A stretch of 64,000 nt of DNA from Clostridia bacterium (GTDB taxonomy: Bacteria > Bacillota > Clostridia > Christensenellales > Aristaeellaceae). Below, piece after piece: positions 16,522 through 25,640 of the stretch. The stretch is taken from positions 121,557 through 185,556 of the forward strand of contig JAUMVG010000001.1 of NCBI GenBank assembly GCA_030530315.1, written 5' to 3'. The first letter of the stretch is position 1, and each line of letters starts with the position of its first letter. Under the pieces are notes generated by a model. The model had not been told where the DNA came from. It did not search any database and saw only the letters and a program-made list of their open reading frames with translations. The translations under genes were made by a program, and so were the position numbers.

Positions 16522-18878
16522 TTGACCTGAATGCACTGAACCCACAGCAGCGTGCCGCCGTCGAAAAGACGGAAGGGCCGCTGCTTGTTTTGGCTGGAGC
16601 GGGCAGCGGAAAGACCCGCGTACTGACCTATCGCGTGGCCTACCTGATGGAGAAGGGTGTGGCGCCGTGGCACATACTGGCCATCACCTTCACCAACAAG
16701 GCCGCCCGGGAGATGGCCGACCGCGCCAGGGCCCTGGCGGGCGAGGCCGCCGAGGACGCCTGGATCTCCACGTTCCACGCCTGCTGCGCGCGGATCCTGC
16801 GCCGGGACATCGAGAAGCTGGGCTACAAGCGGCAGTTCGTCATCTACGACGAGGACGACCGCACCGGCGTCATCCGCAGCGTCGCCAAGGCGCTGAACCT
16901 GTCGGACAAGGAGTTCCCGCCCAAGCTGATCCGCTCCGTCATCTCCGACGCGAAGAACCGGCTGCTGACGCCCACCGAGTGGCTGAAGGAGTCCGACGGC
17001 GATGCCCGCAGCCGCAAGTTCTACGAGGCCTACCGCCAGTACGAGCTGGCGTTGAAGTCGAACAATGCCCTGGATTTCGACGATCTGCTGATCAAGACGC
17101 TGGAGCTGCTCACCGAGCACCCCCCGGTGCTGGAGTACTACCGGGATAAGTTCCGCTACATACTGGTGGATGAGTACCAGGACACCAACGCCGCCCAGTA
17201 CATGCTGGTGCGCCTGCTGGCGGGGGAGCGGCACAACCTGTGCGTGGTGGGCGACGACGACCAGTCCATCTACGGCTGGCGCGGCGCGGACATGCGCAAC
17301 ATCCTGAACTTCGAGGAGGACTTCCCGGAGTGCGTGACGATCAAGCTGGAGCAGAACTACCGCTCCACCGGCAACATACTGGATGCCGCCAACCAGGTGA
17401 TCGCCCACAACACCGGGCGCAAGGAGAAGTCGCTGTGGACGGAGTCGGAGCAGGGCGAGCGGATCGCGCTGTACCACGCCATGGATGAGCGGGACGAGGC
17501 CGCGTTCATCTCCGCCATGAGCCGCAAGCTGATGGCGGCCGGCGAGGCCCCGGGCAACATCGCGGTGCTGTACCGCACCAATGCCCAGTCCCGCGTGCTT
17601 GAAGAAGCCTTCGTGCGGGGCGGCACGCCCTACCGGGTCTACGGCGGCCAGCGCTTCTACGAGCGCAAGGAGGTCAAGGACCTGATCGCCTACATGCGGG
17701 CGCTGGTGAACCCGGACGACGACGTGTCCACCCGGCGCATCATCAACGAACCCAAGCGGGGCATCGGCGACACCACCATCGACAAGCTGGCGGAGTATGC
17801 CCGGGAGGGCGACATGCCGCTGCTGTCCGCGGTGCTGGACTGCGAGAACGCACCGCTTTCCGCCCGGCCGAAGAAACTGATCGGCGAGTTCGCCGCCCTG
17901 ATGATCGACCTGACCGAGCTGATGTACGAGATGAAGCTGTCCGAGTTCGTGGAGGCGCTGATCGACCGCTCCGGCTATGTGAAGGCGCTGGAGGCCGCGA
18001 AGTCCGAGGAGAACGAATCCCGCATCGAAAACATCCGTGAGCTTCAGGGCGCCGTCAGCGAGTTCGAGAAGCTGAACCCCGAGGGCAGCCTGTCCGACTT
18101 CCTGGAGAATGTGGCGCTGGTCTCCGACCTGGACACCATGAACGAGGGTGGCGGCACGGTGACGCTGATGACGCTGCACTCCGCCAAGGGCCTGGAGTTC
18201 AACGACGTGTTCCTCGCCGGCATGGAGGAGGGCGTGTTTCCCATCACCCGGGCGCTGTTTGACGACGAGCAGATGGAGGAGGAGCGCCGCCTGGCCTACG
18301 TGGGCATCACCCGTGCCAAGCGCCGGCTGTTCCTCAGTCACGCCCGCACCCGCGCCCTGTACAACACCCGCAACGCCAACGAGCTGTCCCGCTTTGTGAC
18401 GGAGATTCCCCAGCGGCTGATCATGGACGGCACGGGGCGCATGGATCCCCGGCGGGTGCCGCCGCCCTCCCGCGCCGGCGGCTGGGCCCAGCCCACCCGC
18501 TCGCCCTACAACAGCCGGTATCAGTCCCAGGGCCGGCAAGGCTTCGGCTCCCGGACGCAGTCCGGTGGAACGAGCGCGCCCTTCGGCAGCCGCCAGACCA
18601 CCGGCAGCGCGGAGCTGGACCGGAAGCTGGGCATCATCGGCGTGCAGAAGGGCGCGGGGAGTTCAGACGGCTTCTCCAGCGGCGCGAATGCCCGGCCTGC
18701 GCAGCCCCAGGCACACTTCCGGGTGGGCGACGCCGTCTACCACCGGGTGTTCGGCAGGGGAGACGTGGTGGAGCTCACCGGCGAGGGCGCCCAGCAGCGG
18801 GTCAGGATCCGCTTTGCCAACGGCAGCGAGCGCACGTTTTCCGCGCACGCCGCGCCGATCGTGAAGGTGGAGAAGTAG
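16518..18878 (+). CDS. pcrA: ATP-dependent DNA helicase PcrA/UvrD
   Basis: A 786-residue superfamily 1A 3'-5' helicase for repair, replication restart and conflict resolution. Motifs in order: Q-motif LNPQQRAAVE; Walker A GAGSGKTRVL (about 26-35); motif Ia ITFTNKAARE; motif II VDEYQDTN (about 217); motif III GDDDQSIYGWRGA (about 246); motif IV LEQNYRST; motif V LMTLHSAKGLEF; motif VI VGITRAKRRL. The last 60 residues (HFRVGDAVYHRVFGRGDVVE) are the Tudor-like C-terminal domain that binds RNA polymerase in PcrA. A Ser/Gly/Arg-rich linker precedes it. Length is slightly above the usual 720-740 because of that linker. It overlaps yerC by four bases. Confidence 0.96.
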   Translation: MIDLNALNPQQRAAVEKTEGPLLVLAGAGSGKTRVLTYRVAYLMEKGVAPWHILAITFTNKAAREMADRARALAGEAAEDAWISTFHACCARILRRDIEKLGYKRQFVIYDEDDRTGVIRSVAKALNLSDKEFPPKLIRSVISDAKNRLLTPTEWLKESDGDARSRKFYEAYRQYELALKSNNALDFDDLLIKTLELLTEHPPVLEYYRDKFRYILVDEYQDTNAAQYMLVRLLAGERHNLCVVGDDDQSIYGWRGADMRNILNFEEDFPECVTIKLEQNYRSTGNILDAANQVIAHNTGRKEKSLWTESEQGERIALYHAMDERDEAAFISAMSRKLMAAGEAPGNIAVLYRTNAQSRVLEEAFVRGGTPYRVYGGQRFYERKEVKDLIAYMRALVNPDDDVSTRRIINEPKRGIGDTTIDKLAEYAREGDMPLLSAVLDCENAPLSARPKKLIGEFAALMIDLTELMYEMKLSEFVEALIDRSGYVKALEAAKSEENESRIENIRELQGAVSEFEKLNPEGSLSDFLENVALVSDLDTMNEGGGTVTLMTLHSAKGLEFNDVFLAGMEEGVFPITRALFDDEQMEEERRLAYVGITRAKRRLFLSHARTRALYNTRNANELSRFVTEIPQRLIMDGTGRMDPRRVPPPSRAGGWAQPTRSPYNSRYQSQGRQGFGSRTQSGGTSAPFGSRQTTGSAELDRKLGIIGVQKGAGSSDGFSSGANARPAQPQAHFRVGDAVYHRVFGRGDVVELTGEGAQQRVRIRFANGSERTFSAHAAPIVKVEK

Positions 18879-18886
18879 GGAACAGG

Positions 18887-18926
18887 GATTAGAAATTAGG
18901 AATTAGAAGTTAGAAATTTGGAATCG
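18887..18926. repeat. AT-rich heptamer-like tract after pcrA
   Basis: Short units of the type AATTAGA / GAATTAG follow the pcrA stop. Closely similar tracts lie before addA (34545-34580) and after addA (38048-38090). They separate pcrA from the convergent minus-strand gene. No hairpin terminator is seen here. Confidence 0.6.
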
Positions 18927-18953
18927 AGAATTGGGAACGGTGGCGCGGAGGGG

Positions 18954-19889
18954 TCAGGCGAAGAAGGCGTAGCTCGTCCGGCCGGTCTGCGGGTCGTATT
19001 CGCCCATCTCAAAGCGCAGGCCGCTGGCATCGGCGATGGCCTGCATGACGGCGGAGGTGGAATGCGCGTACCACCGGGACACCTCGCGGCCCGTTTCCCG
19101 CAGGTGCCTGACGCCGGGGCAGTAGTCGACCTCCACCCTCAGCGCGTTGCCCTCCAGCGTGGTCCGCACCGCGTCCGGAGCGTGCTCCAGCGCGTAGGTG
19201 TTTTCGATGTGCGCCTTCAGCGCGCCCAGGCCCTCGGCCTTGATCGCCTCCGGCAGCCTTCCGTAGACGTGCGAGGTGTAGGTGCGCAGGTACTCGACCA
19301 GCTCCGCCTCGCCGTACTTTTCTCCCACGTAATCCAGGCCCATGTTCAGGCTGCTGTGGAAATCCCGATGGAAGTATTCGTTCTGGGAGGCCCTGCGGTC
19401 CATGATCTCCGTGTTCTCGTCGATGATGACGCGGCCGTCGAACACCTTCGGGTCGTAGATCAGCATGGAACAGGCGGCGTGATCGACGCCGCAAAAATTG
19501 TATATGTACTTCAGCCCTACCTTCTCTGCCGCGGCGCGATAGGAATCGCAGTGCAGGCAGTAGTCATGGTAGGGCTTTATGCCGATGCTCTGCTCCAGCT
19601 CCAGAAGGCGCCCCTTGGAGGGACAGTGGTGCATCACGTTGTAGAACCAGCCGGCCTTCTCGTTCAGGTACATCGTGAAGTCCGCGGCTTCCTCGTTCAG
19701 CGTTCCGGTCCAGTAATCCCAGCAGCCGCGGATGCCCTTCTCCTTGACGAAGTTGATCAGCGGAATGCCCTTGCCGTCCGGCACGAACAGGTACTTCCAG
19801 AAGCGGTCCACTTCCTCCCGGCCGTGTTTCTCCTCCAGAAAGGTGAACAGTTCGCTGTAGGCGGGGATGAATTCTGTGCAGGAAATCAT
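18954..19889 (-). CDS. Conserved protein of unknown function next to a sugar ABC transporter
   Basis: A 311-residue soluble protein I do not recognise. It is rich in aromatic residues and has conserved-looking Cys/His clusters: YNVMHHCPSKGRLL (about 85), HDYCLHCDSY (about 111) and YNFCGVDHAACSMLIYDP (about 130). These could bind a metal or form a catalytic site. The C-terminal third (VDYCPGVRHLRETG) looks like a small alpha/beta domain. ATG 19889 has GGAGGC upstream; a longer in-frame start at 19985 does not. It lies downstream of the sugar ABC operon on the same strand, about 400 bases away, so it may belong to the same pathway, but hairpins in the gap may separate them. Confidence 0.65.
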   Translation of the reverse strand: MISCTEFIPAYSELFTFLEEKHGREEVDRFWKYLFVPDGKGIPLINFVKEKGIRGCWDYWTGTLNEEAADFTMYLNEKAGWFYNVMHHCPSKGRLLELEQSIGIKPYHDYCLHCDSYRAAAEKVGLKYIYNFCGVDHAACSMLIYDPKVFDGRVIIDENTEIMDRRASQNEYFHRDFHSSLNMGLDYVGEKYGEAELVEYLRTYTSHVYGRLPEAIKAEGLGALKAHIENTYALEHAPDAVRTTLEGNALRVEVDYCPGVRHLRETGREVSRWYAHSTSAVMQAIADASGLRFEMGEYDPQTGRTSYAFFA

Positions 19890-19930
19890 ATGCTTATGCC
19901 TCCATTGGGTCAGGTCATGTATACGGGACA

Positions 19931-20181
19931 CGGCCTGCCCGAAACGGGCAGGCCGCCAGACCGCTGATAAAGCCCGCAAACGCAAGAATTCCGGCGAATG
20001 AAAGAGGACGGGCAGGGATCCTTGCTTGCTGTGTTGGCTTCAACCGCAAATATCGGTCACTTACGTTCGGGTAAGCTCCCTCATTTGCGATTTTGCCGCC
20101 TTGCCTTGCGTGATTTTTCAGCGGCCTCCAGTCTGTTGACTATGTCAACACCCTGACGGCCTGCCCGAAACGGGCAGGCCG
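19931..20181. repeat. Structured intergenic element bounded by two identical hairpins
   Basis: The same hairpin, CGGCCTGCCCG-aaa-CGGGCAGGCCG, occurs at 19931-19955 and 20157-20181. Between them lie a two-tier stem-loop (CGCAAAT 20045-20051 with ATTTGCG 20083-20089, enclosing CTTAC 20060-20064 with GTAAG 20071-20075) and GTTGAC-tat-GTCAAC at 20134-20148. The gap 19890-20290 contains no gene. The hairpin at 20157 and the one following it could end the transporter transcript. Confidence 0.65.
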
Positions 20182-20290
20182 CGGAACAGCCCCTGGGACG
20201 GGTTCGCCCCAGGGACTGCTCAAAATGATCGTTCATGGGCAAGGGCTTTCTCCACTGCAGCGCTTGTCAGCCCTTGCCCCATGAACCGGA

Positions 20291-21262
20291 TCAGTTCATG
20301 CGGGCGTCAACGATGGACTTCCAATCGTAGTCGTGGATGTTGGACGCATCCAGCAGCATCGGCATGGACAGCGTCTCCTTCGGCAGCTCTTCGCCGTTGA
20401 ACAGCTTCGTGATGGCGTCGACGGTGTCCTTGGCCTGCACGACGGGAACGTTGGCGCACATGACCTTCAGGATCGGGTCGTCAGCTTCCAGCATCTCAAA
20501 GCCCTCGGAGGCCCAGCCGGCGCAGATAACGATGGCGTTGGAGTTCGCGGCCTGGATGGCGGAAACCGCGCCCATGCCGGTGTCGAAGTTGATGCCATAG
20601 AAGATGTCGATGTCCGGGTTGGCGTTCAGGATGTTCTCCGCCACGGCCATGGAGTCGGTGCGGTTGGCCTTGCCGTCCTGGCGGGCGACGATCTGCACAT
20701 TGGGCAGCGCTTCAACGCAGGCCTGGAAGTTGTCCGCCATGGGCACGCACACCACGGGGGAAGCCGGGAAGTCCAGCAGGGCGACCTTGACGGTCTCCTT
20801 GTCGGCCAGCTCGTTCTGGATGTAGTTGACCGCCCATTCGCCGGTCAGCTGTCCGTTGTAGGCGTAGTCGAAGATAACCTTCGTGGAGACCTTGTCGCTG
20901 TTCGCACCGCCGTCGTAGCACACGACGGGGATGCCGGCATCCACGGCGCTCTCGAGCACCGGCGCCAGCGCGTCGGGGTCGGCCACGGCGATGGCGATGG
21001 CGTCCACGCCCGCGGTGATGAAGTCCTCGACCTGCTGGATCTGCTTGGCGACGTCGCCGTCAGCGTCCTGGATGTTCATGGTGTAGCCCTGCTCGGCGCC
21101 GTAGGTGGTGAAGGTGGATTCCAGATCCACGTAGTACTCGTCACGACGGTAGTACAGATCGACGCCGATGGTCTTCCCGTCTTCCGCCAGGGCGACCGTG
21201 GCGAACAGCAGCATGGAAAGTGCAATGGACAGAATCATCACAACACACAGGAATTTCTTCAT
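20291..21262 (-). CDS. Sugar ABC transporter substrate-binding protein (ribose-type)
   Basis: A 323-residue periplasmic-binding-protein family member, exported and anchored or released outside the membrane. The signal peptide reads MKKFLCVVMILSIALSML with cleavage likely after VALA. The mature protein starts EDGKTIGVDLYYRRDEYYV. The Peripla_BP_4 pattern follows: QVEDFITAGVDAIAIAVADP (about 65), GIPVVCYDGG (about 104), YNGQLTGEWAV (about 129) and PDIDIFYGINFDTGMGA (about 206). No lipobox Cys follows the signal. ATG 21262 follows AAAGGAGGG. It is third after the permease and ATPase on the same strand. The ligand is probably a monosaccharide or polyol, not determinable here. Confidence 0.9.
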   Translation of the reverse strand: MKKFLCVVMILSIALSMLLFATVALAEDGKTIGVDLYYRRDEYYVDLESTFTTYGAEQGYTMNIQDADGDVAKQIQQVEDFITAGVDAIAIAVADPDALAPVLESAVDAGIPVVCYDGGANSDKVSTKVIFDYAYNGQLTGEWAVNYIQNELADKETVKVALLDFPASPVVCVPMADNFQACVEALPNVQIVARQDGKANRTDSMAVAENILNANPDIDIFYGINFDTGMGAVSAIQAANSNAIVICAGWASEGFEMLEADDPILKVMCANVPVVQAKDTVDAITKLFNGEELPKETLSMPMLLDASNIHDYDWKSIVDARMN

Positions 21263-21346
21263 GGAATACCCTCCTTTTTCTATCAAAACCACTGCAGTGG
21301 GTTTGCCCTAAGATACAGAATGGATCCCGCCTGACGCCGCGCCGCG

Positions 21347-22849
21347 TCAGGATACCGCCAGATCCAGTATGGCCTCCTGGGAGAAGTGCTCCCGGTCCAT
21401 ACTGCCCGAAATGGTGCCTTCGCGCATGACGCAGATCCTGTCGCATACGCCGATCAGCTCCGGCATGTCCGAGGAGATCATGATGATCGCCTTTCCCTGC
21501 TGGGCCAGCATGCCGATCAACCGGTAGATTTCAGCCTTGGCGCCCACGTCGATGCCGCGGGTGGGCTCGTCCAGGATGATGATGTCGGAATCCACGGCCA
21601 GCCACTTCGCCAGCACCACCTTCTGCTGGTTGCCGCCGGAGAGCTGGCGCACTTCCTTTTCCTCGCTGGGCGTGGCGATGGACAGCTTATCGATCATTTC
21701 GAGGGAGAGCTGCTGCTCCTTTTTGGCGCTCAGCAGGCCCCTCGAGCACACGTTGTCCAGGTCCACCATGCTGATGTTCTGCTTGATGCTCATGCCCAGG
21801 ACCAGGCCCTGCTCCTTGCGGTCCTCCGGGATCAGGGCGATGCGGTGGCGGATGGCGTCCCCGACGCTGCGGATCTTCACGGGCCTGTCGTTGATGTAGA
21901 GCGCGCCTTCCGTCAGCGAATCCGCGGCGAACACGGCCCGGACGGTCTCGGTGCGCCCCGCGCCTACGAGGCCGGCGAAGCCGAGTATCTCGCCGTGGCG
22001 CACTTCAAAGCTGACATCGTGAATCTTCTTGTTGCTCAGGTGCTCCGCCCTCAGGGCGACCTCGCCGATCTGCGCGGGGAGCTTGGGGTACTCGTTGCCG
22101 ATTTCCCGGCCCACCATCAGGGAGATGAGCTGGCTGCGCTCGACTCCCGCCACCGGCATCGTCTGGATGTGCTTGCCGTCGCGCAGCACCGAAACGCTGT
22201 CCGCCACCTTGAAGATCTCCTCCATGCGGTGGGAGATGTAGATGACGGTGATGCCCTTGCTGCGCAGCCTGGCGATGATGTCGAACAGGCAGTCCAGTTC
22301 GTTCTCCGTCAGCGTGGCGGAGGGCTCGTCCATGATGATCAGCTCGGCGTTGAAGGACAGCGCCTTGCAGATCTCCACGATCTGCTTCTGCGCGATGCTG
22401 AGCCGGGACACCTCCGTGTCAACGTCCAGCTTGATGTTCAGATCCTCCACCATCCGCCGCGCTTCCCGGCGCATCGCGCCCCAGTTGATCAGGCCGGACT
22501 TGCACTGGGGACGGCCCAGGAAGATGTTTTCCGCCACGGACAGCGTCTCCACCAGCTTGATCTCCTGGTGCACCACGCTCAGCCCCAGCCGCTGCGCGTC
22601 CAGGGGCTTTTCAACGTGGACCTTCTGGCCCTTGAACCAGAATTCCCCGGAGGTCGCCTGGTACACGCCGCTGAGGATCTTGATCAGCGTCGACTTGCCG
22701 GCGCCGTTTTCGCCGATCAGCGCGTGGACGCTGCCTCGGCGCACCTGCAGGCTGACGTCGTCCAGGGCCTTGACGCCCGGGAACACCTTCGTAAGGCCGC
22801 GAATATCCAGTATGACCTCCGCAGCCGGAATGCCGCTGTTGTTTGCCAT
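21347..22849 (-). CDS. Sugar ABC transporter ATP-binding protein (RbsA/MglA-type)
   Basis: A 500-residue cytoplasmic ATPase made of two fused nucleotide-binding domains, the standard arrangement for ribose/galactose-class importers. The first half has Walker A IGENGAGKST (about 46), signature LSIAQKQ (about 149) and Walker B ELIIMDEPSATL (about 169). The second half has a degenerate Walker A (GFAGLVGAGRTETV, about 292), signature LSGGNQQKV (about 404) and Walker B DIIILDEPTRGIDVGAK (about 424). It begins 12 bases after the permease on the transcribed strand order permease-ATPase-binding protein, inside one operon. Confidence 0.93.
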   Translation of the reverse strand: MANNSGIPAAEVILDIRGLTKVFPGVKALDDVSLQVRRGSVHALIGENGAGKSTLIKILSGVYQATSGEFWFKGQKVHVEKPLDAQRLGLSVVHQEIKLVETLSVAENIFLGRPQCKSGLINWGAMRREARRMVEDLNIKLDVDTEVSRLSIAQKQIVEICKALSFNAELIIMDEPSATLTENELDCLFDIIARLRSKGITVIYISHRMEEIFKVADSVSVLRDGKHIQTMPVAGVERSQLISLMVGREIGNEYPKLPAQIGEVALRAEHLSNKKIHDVSFEVRHGEILGFAGLVGAGRTETVRAVFAADSLTEGALYINDRPVKIRSVGDAIRHRIALIPEDRKEQGLVLGMSIKQNISMVDLDNVCSRGLLSAKKEQQLSLEMIDKLSIATPSEEKEVRQLSGGNQQKVVLAKWLAVDSDIIILDEPTRGIDVGAKAEIYRLIGMLAQQGKAIIMISSDMPELIGVCDRICVMREGTISGSMDREHFSQEAILDLAVS

Positions 22850-22861
22850 AGCCGCGCCTCC

Positions 22862-23842
22862 TTACCGGGTAGACGCCTGGCGGCGCTGCTTGTAGACGTC
22901 AAAGGTGATGGCGAGGATCAGCACGACGCCCTGGACGACCTGCTGCCAGTTGGAATCCACGTTGATCAGTGTCATGCCGTTGGTCAGAAGGCCCACAAAG
23001 ATGGCGCCGAGGATGACGCCCGGGGCCTTGCCCTTGCCGCCTGCCAGGGAGACGCCGCCCATGACGCAGGCGATGACCGCCTGGAATTCATAGCCCGTGC
23101 CCGCGGAGGGCTGGCCCGAATTCAAGCGGGACACCAGGATGATGGCGGTCAGCGTGGAAAACAGGCCGCCGAGCAGGAACGAGCACTTGGTGATGAGATT
23201 CACGTTGATGCCGGACAGGTGCGCCGCCTCCCGATTGCCGCCGGTGGCGTATACGAACCGCCCGAACTTTGTCTTTTTGGAAACGAATGTGACGATGACA
23301 TAGACCCCGATCATGATGGCCACGGGCCATGGGATCGCGTTGGCGATGTAGCCGCGGCCGATCCAGGCGACGCTGGCCGGAATCTTGCTGATGGGGTAGG
23401 AATTGGTGATGACATAGCACAGGCCGCGGCCGATGTACATCATGCCCAGCGTCGCCACGAAGGCGGGGAGTTGGAAGTTGGTGACCAGGGTGCCGCTGAC
23501 GAGCTCGCACAGCAGGCCGACCATCAGGGCGACCACCGCGGCCAGTCCCGGCGCCAGGCTCCAGTCCACCATCGCCTTGGCGAAGATGATGCCGCACAGG
23601 CCGACCAGTGCGCCCAGGGCGAAGTCGATGTAGCCCGTGCAGATCATGAAGTACTGGCCGGCGGCCAGGATCGCGACCATCGATACCTGCCGCAGAACGT
23701 TCATGAAGTTGTTGTACGTCAGGAAATTCGGTGCGATGATCGTCCAGATGACGATCAACAGCAGGATCGGAAGAATGATAATGTAGTCTGAAAAGAAATG
23801 AAGCAGCGCCTTATGACCGCTTCGCGCTCTGTTCTGAACCAT
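22862..23842 (-). CDS. Sugar ABC transporter permease (RbsC-type)
   Basis: A 326-residue integral membrane permease of the BPD_transp_2 family with 8-10 hydrophobic segments, such as YIIILPILLLIVIWTII (about 20-36) and ILAAGQYFMICTGYIDFALG (about 60). The conserved IDFALGALVGLCG and VAWIGRGYIANAI stretches are typical of RbsC. ATG 23842 is chosen because GAGGAGG lies 7 bases upstream; longer in-frame starts up to 23938 overlap the promoter. It is the first gene of the transporter operon, driven by the promoter at 23897-23925 and probably controlled by the adjacent two-component system. Confidence 0.92.
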   Translation of the reverse strand: MVQNRARSGHKALLHFFSDYIIILPILLLIVIWTIIAPNFLTYNNFMNVLRQVSMVAILAAGQYFMICTGYIDFALGALVGLCGIIFAKAMVDWSLAPGLAAVVALMVGLLCELVSGTLVTNFQLPAFVATLGMMYIGRGLCYVITNSYPISKIPASVAWIGRGYIANAIPWPVAIMIGVYVIVTFVSKKTKFGRFVYATGGNREAAHLSGINVNLITKCSFLLGGLFSTLTAIILVSRLNSGQPSAGTGYEFQAVIACVMGGVSLAGGKGKAPGVILGAIFVGLLTNGMTLINVDSNWQQVVQGVVLILAITFDVYKQRRQASTR

Positions 23843-23896
23843 CACAACGCCTCCTCTGTGCAACCGTCGCGTCCCTGAAGACAATTCCATACTCTC

Positions 23897-23925
23897 ATTA
23901 TAAGGACGCGAGTCCGGATTATCAA
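23897..23925 (-). promoter_or_regulatory. Sigma-A promoter for the sugar ABC operon
   Basis: On the minus strand TTGATA (23920-23925), 17-base spacer, perfect TATAAT (23897-23902), about 55 bases before the permease ATG. Confidence 0.87.
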
Positions 23926-24047
23926 CATGAAATTTCAACTATTGCATTCAAAAATCAACCGAAACATAACATACGAACCTTCCCAAAACAGTGGGAAATT
24001 CGCGCCGGATTTTCCGCCTTCGGGGCCGCTTCGCCCGTGACGTGGGG

Positions 24048-25640
24048 CTACTGGCTTCGGAACTCCGAAGGGGAGAGCCCCGTCTTTTGCCGGAAGACGA
24101 CGCTGAAATACTGGGCGTCGCTGAAGCCGGTTTCCCGGGCGATGTCCACGATCCGCATGGACGTGTGCTGCAGCAGGTCCCGCGCCCGGTTGATGCGGAC
24201 CCCCTTGATGTAGTCGTTCAGGTTCGTCCCCGTCTCGTCATGGAAGATCCGCCCGATATAATTCGGGGAATAGCCGAATTCGTCCGCGATCCTCGCGTTG
24301 TTGAGGGGATTCGCGTAGTGGGAATTGACGTATTGAAGGATGCGCTTGACGAGGTGGGAGCTGTATTGGCGGGTCTGGTTTTCCAGCTGCCGGGCGGCGG
24401 TCTCCAGCAGCTCGTCCAGCCAGCTTTGAACATCCTCCAGCCTGGAGAAGTTGTCCGGCAGGCGAAGCGCCAGGCTTCCCGGCTGGAAGTAGACGCTGAT
24501 GTCCGCGCCGCCCTCATACAGGATCTTGCACAGGGTCAGCAGGATCTCGTTGCATGCCAGCGCCAGGGAGTCGATGTCCCCGGTCTGCTTCCGGGCCGCC
24601 GCCTCCATGAGGGTCTCGCGCATCCTCGCCTTCAGCTTGTCCAGCTCCCCGTTGTGCAGCATCACGTTCACCTGATCGTAGTCGGCGATGTAATAGCTTC
24701 GCCCGGAGCGGCGGTAATCGTGTATGAAGCCGGTCTCCATGCCCGCGAACAGGGTTTTGTATTGGAGCGTTCGCTTGGCCTCGTCGTAGCACACGGCGAC
24801 GTGTTCCAGCGCGTGGCACGGCTCGGCCACCCCCGCCGCGACGCGAAGGCCGTGGGCGTCGCCGGCGCGCTGGATCAGCTCTTCGAGGTCGTTGATCAGC
24901 TTGCCGGGGCGGATGTCGCCCTTTTGGCGGGCGGTGAACAGGATCGCAAAGCGGTCCATATTGGTCTGGAACAGCCAGGCGCCCGGATAATCCGTCAAGA
25001 ACTGCTCCAGGAGCTTTCTGCACCTGAGCGTGTCCATCTGCAGCTCCTCGAAGGAGGCGTCGGACTGGGAGCGGTTCAGCACCCGCACCGCGGCGCACAG
25101 GAATTCCTCCCCGCGCAGATCCACCTGCAGCAGGTCTCCCCGCCGAATGAGTTCGTCCGGATCGTACATGCCGGAGATCACGTCGCCGAACAGCTGCAGG
25201 AGCATCTCGTTCCGGTTCCTGGCCACCAGATCGCGCAGGGTGGCCAGCTCCTGGCTGCGATCCCGGCGCCGGACCAGCTCCTGGTGGACGCGGTCCACCA
25301 TCTCGATGGTCTCCGCGGGGGTGACGGGCTTGAGCATGTAATCCAGCACGTTGTCCTTGATGGCGCTGCGGGCATATTCAAAGTCGTCCATGCCCGAGAC
25401 GATGATGGTGACGATGTCGCCCTGGCCGCGCTGCTTCAGGATCTGCATCAGCTCGAAGCCGTCGCACCCGGGCATGCGGATATCCAGGAACATGCCGTCC
25501 ACCGGCTCCCGCTCCAGCAGGGCGGCGGCCTCCACGCCGTTGCAGGCGGTGAGCACCTTCACCTCCGGCCGGCGGCGGGCGATGACCTCCGCCATGCCCT
25601 CGCGGCAGATGAACTCATCATCCACGATCAAGAGTATCAT
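24048..25640 (-). CDS. AraC-type response regulator (YesN-like)
   Basis: A 530-residue two-component response regulator. The receiver domain (residues 1-120) starts MILLIVDDEFICREG; the phospho-accepting Asp is in MFLDIRMPG (about 54) and the conserved Lys in MLKPVTP (about 104). A 270-residue linker domain follows, typical of YesN proteins. The last 100 residues are an AraC HTH: LVKRILQYVNSHYANP, IADEFGYSPNYIGRIFHDETG and ARETGFSDAQYFSVVFRQKTG. It starts inside the 3' end of the YesM-like kinase gene (23-base overlap), so the two are coupled. In such loci the regulator usually activates the neighbouring carbohydrate importer, here the operon that starts at 23842. Confidence 0.93.
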   Translation of the reverse strand: MILLIVDDEFICREGMAEVIARRRPEVKVLTACNGVEAAALLEREPVDGMFLDIRMPGCDGFELMQILKQRGQGDIVTIIVSGMDDFEYARSAIKDNVLDYMLKPVTPAETIEMVDRVHQELVRRRDRSQELATLRDLVARNRNEMLLQLFGDVISGMYDPDELIRRGDLLQVDLRGEEFLCAAVRVLNRSQSDASFEELQMDTLRCRKLLEQFLTDYPGAWLFQTNMDRFAILFTARQKGDIRPGKLINDLEELIQRAGDAHGLRVAAGVAEPCHALEHVAVCYDEAKRTLQYKTLFAGMETGFIHDYRRSGRSYYIADYDQVNVMLHNGELDKLKARMRETLMEAAARKQTGDIDSLALACNEILLTLCKILYEGGADISVYFQPGSLALRLPDNFSRLEDVQSWLDELLETAARQLENQTRQYSSHLVKRILQYVNSHYANPLNNARIADEFGYSPNYIGRIFHDETGTNLNDYIKGVRINRARDLLQHTSMRIVDIARETGFSDAQYFSVVFRQKTGLSPSEFRSQ

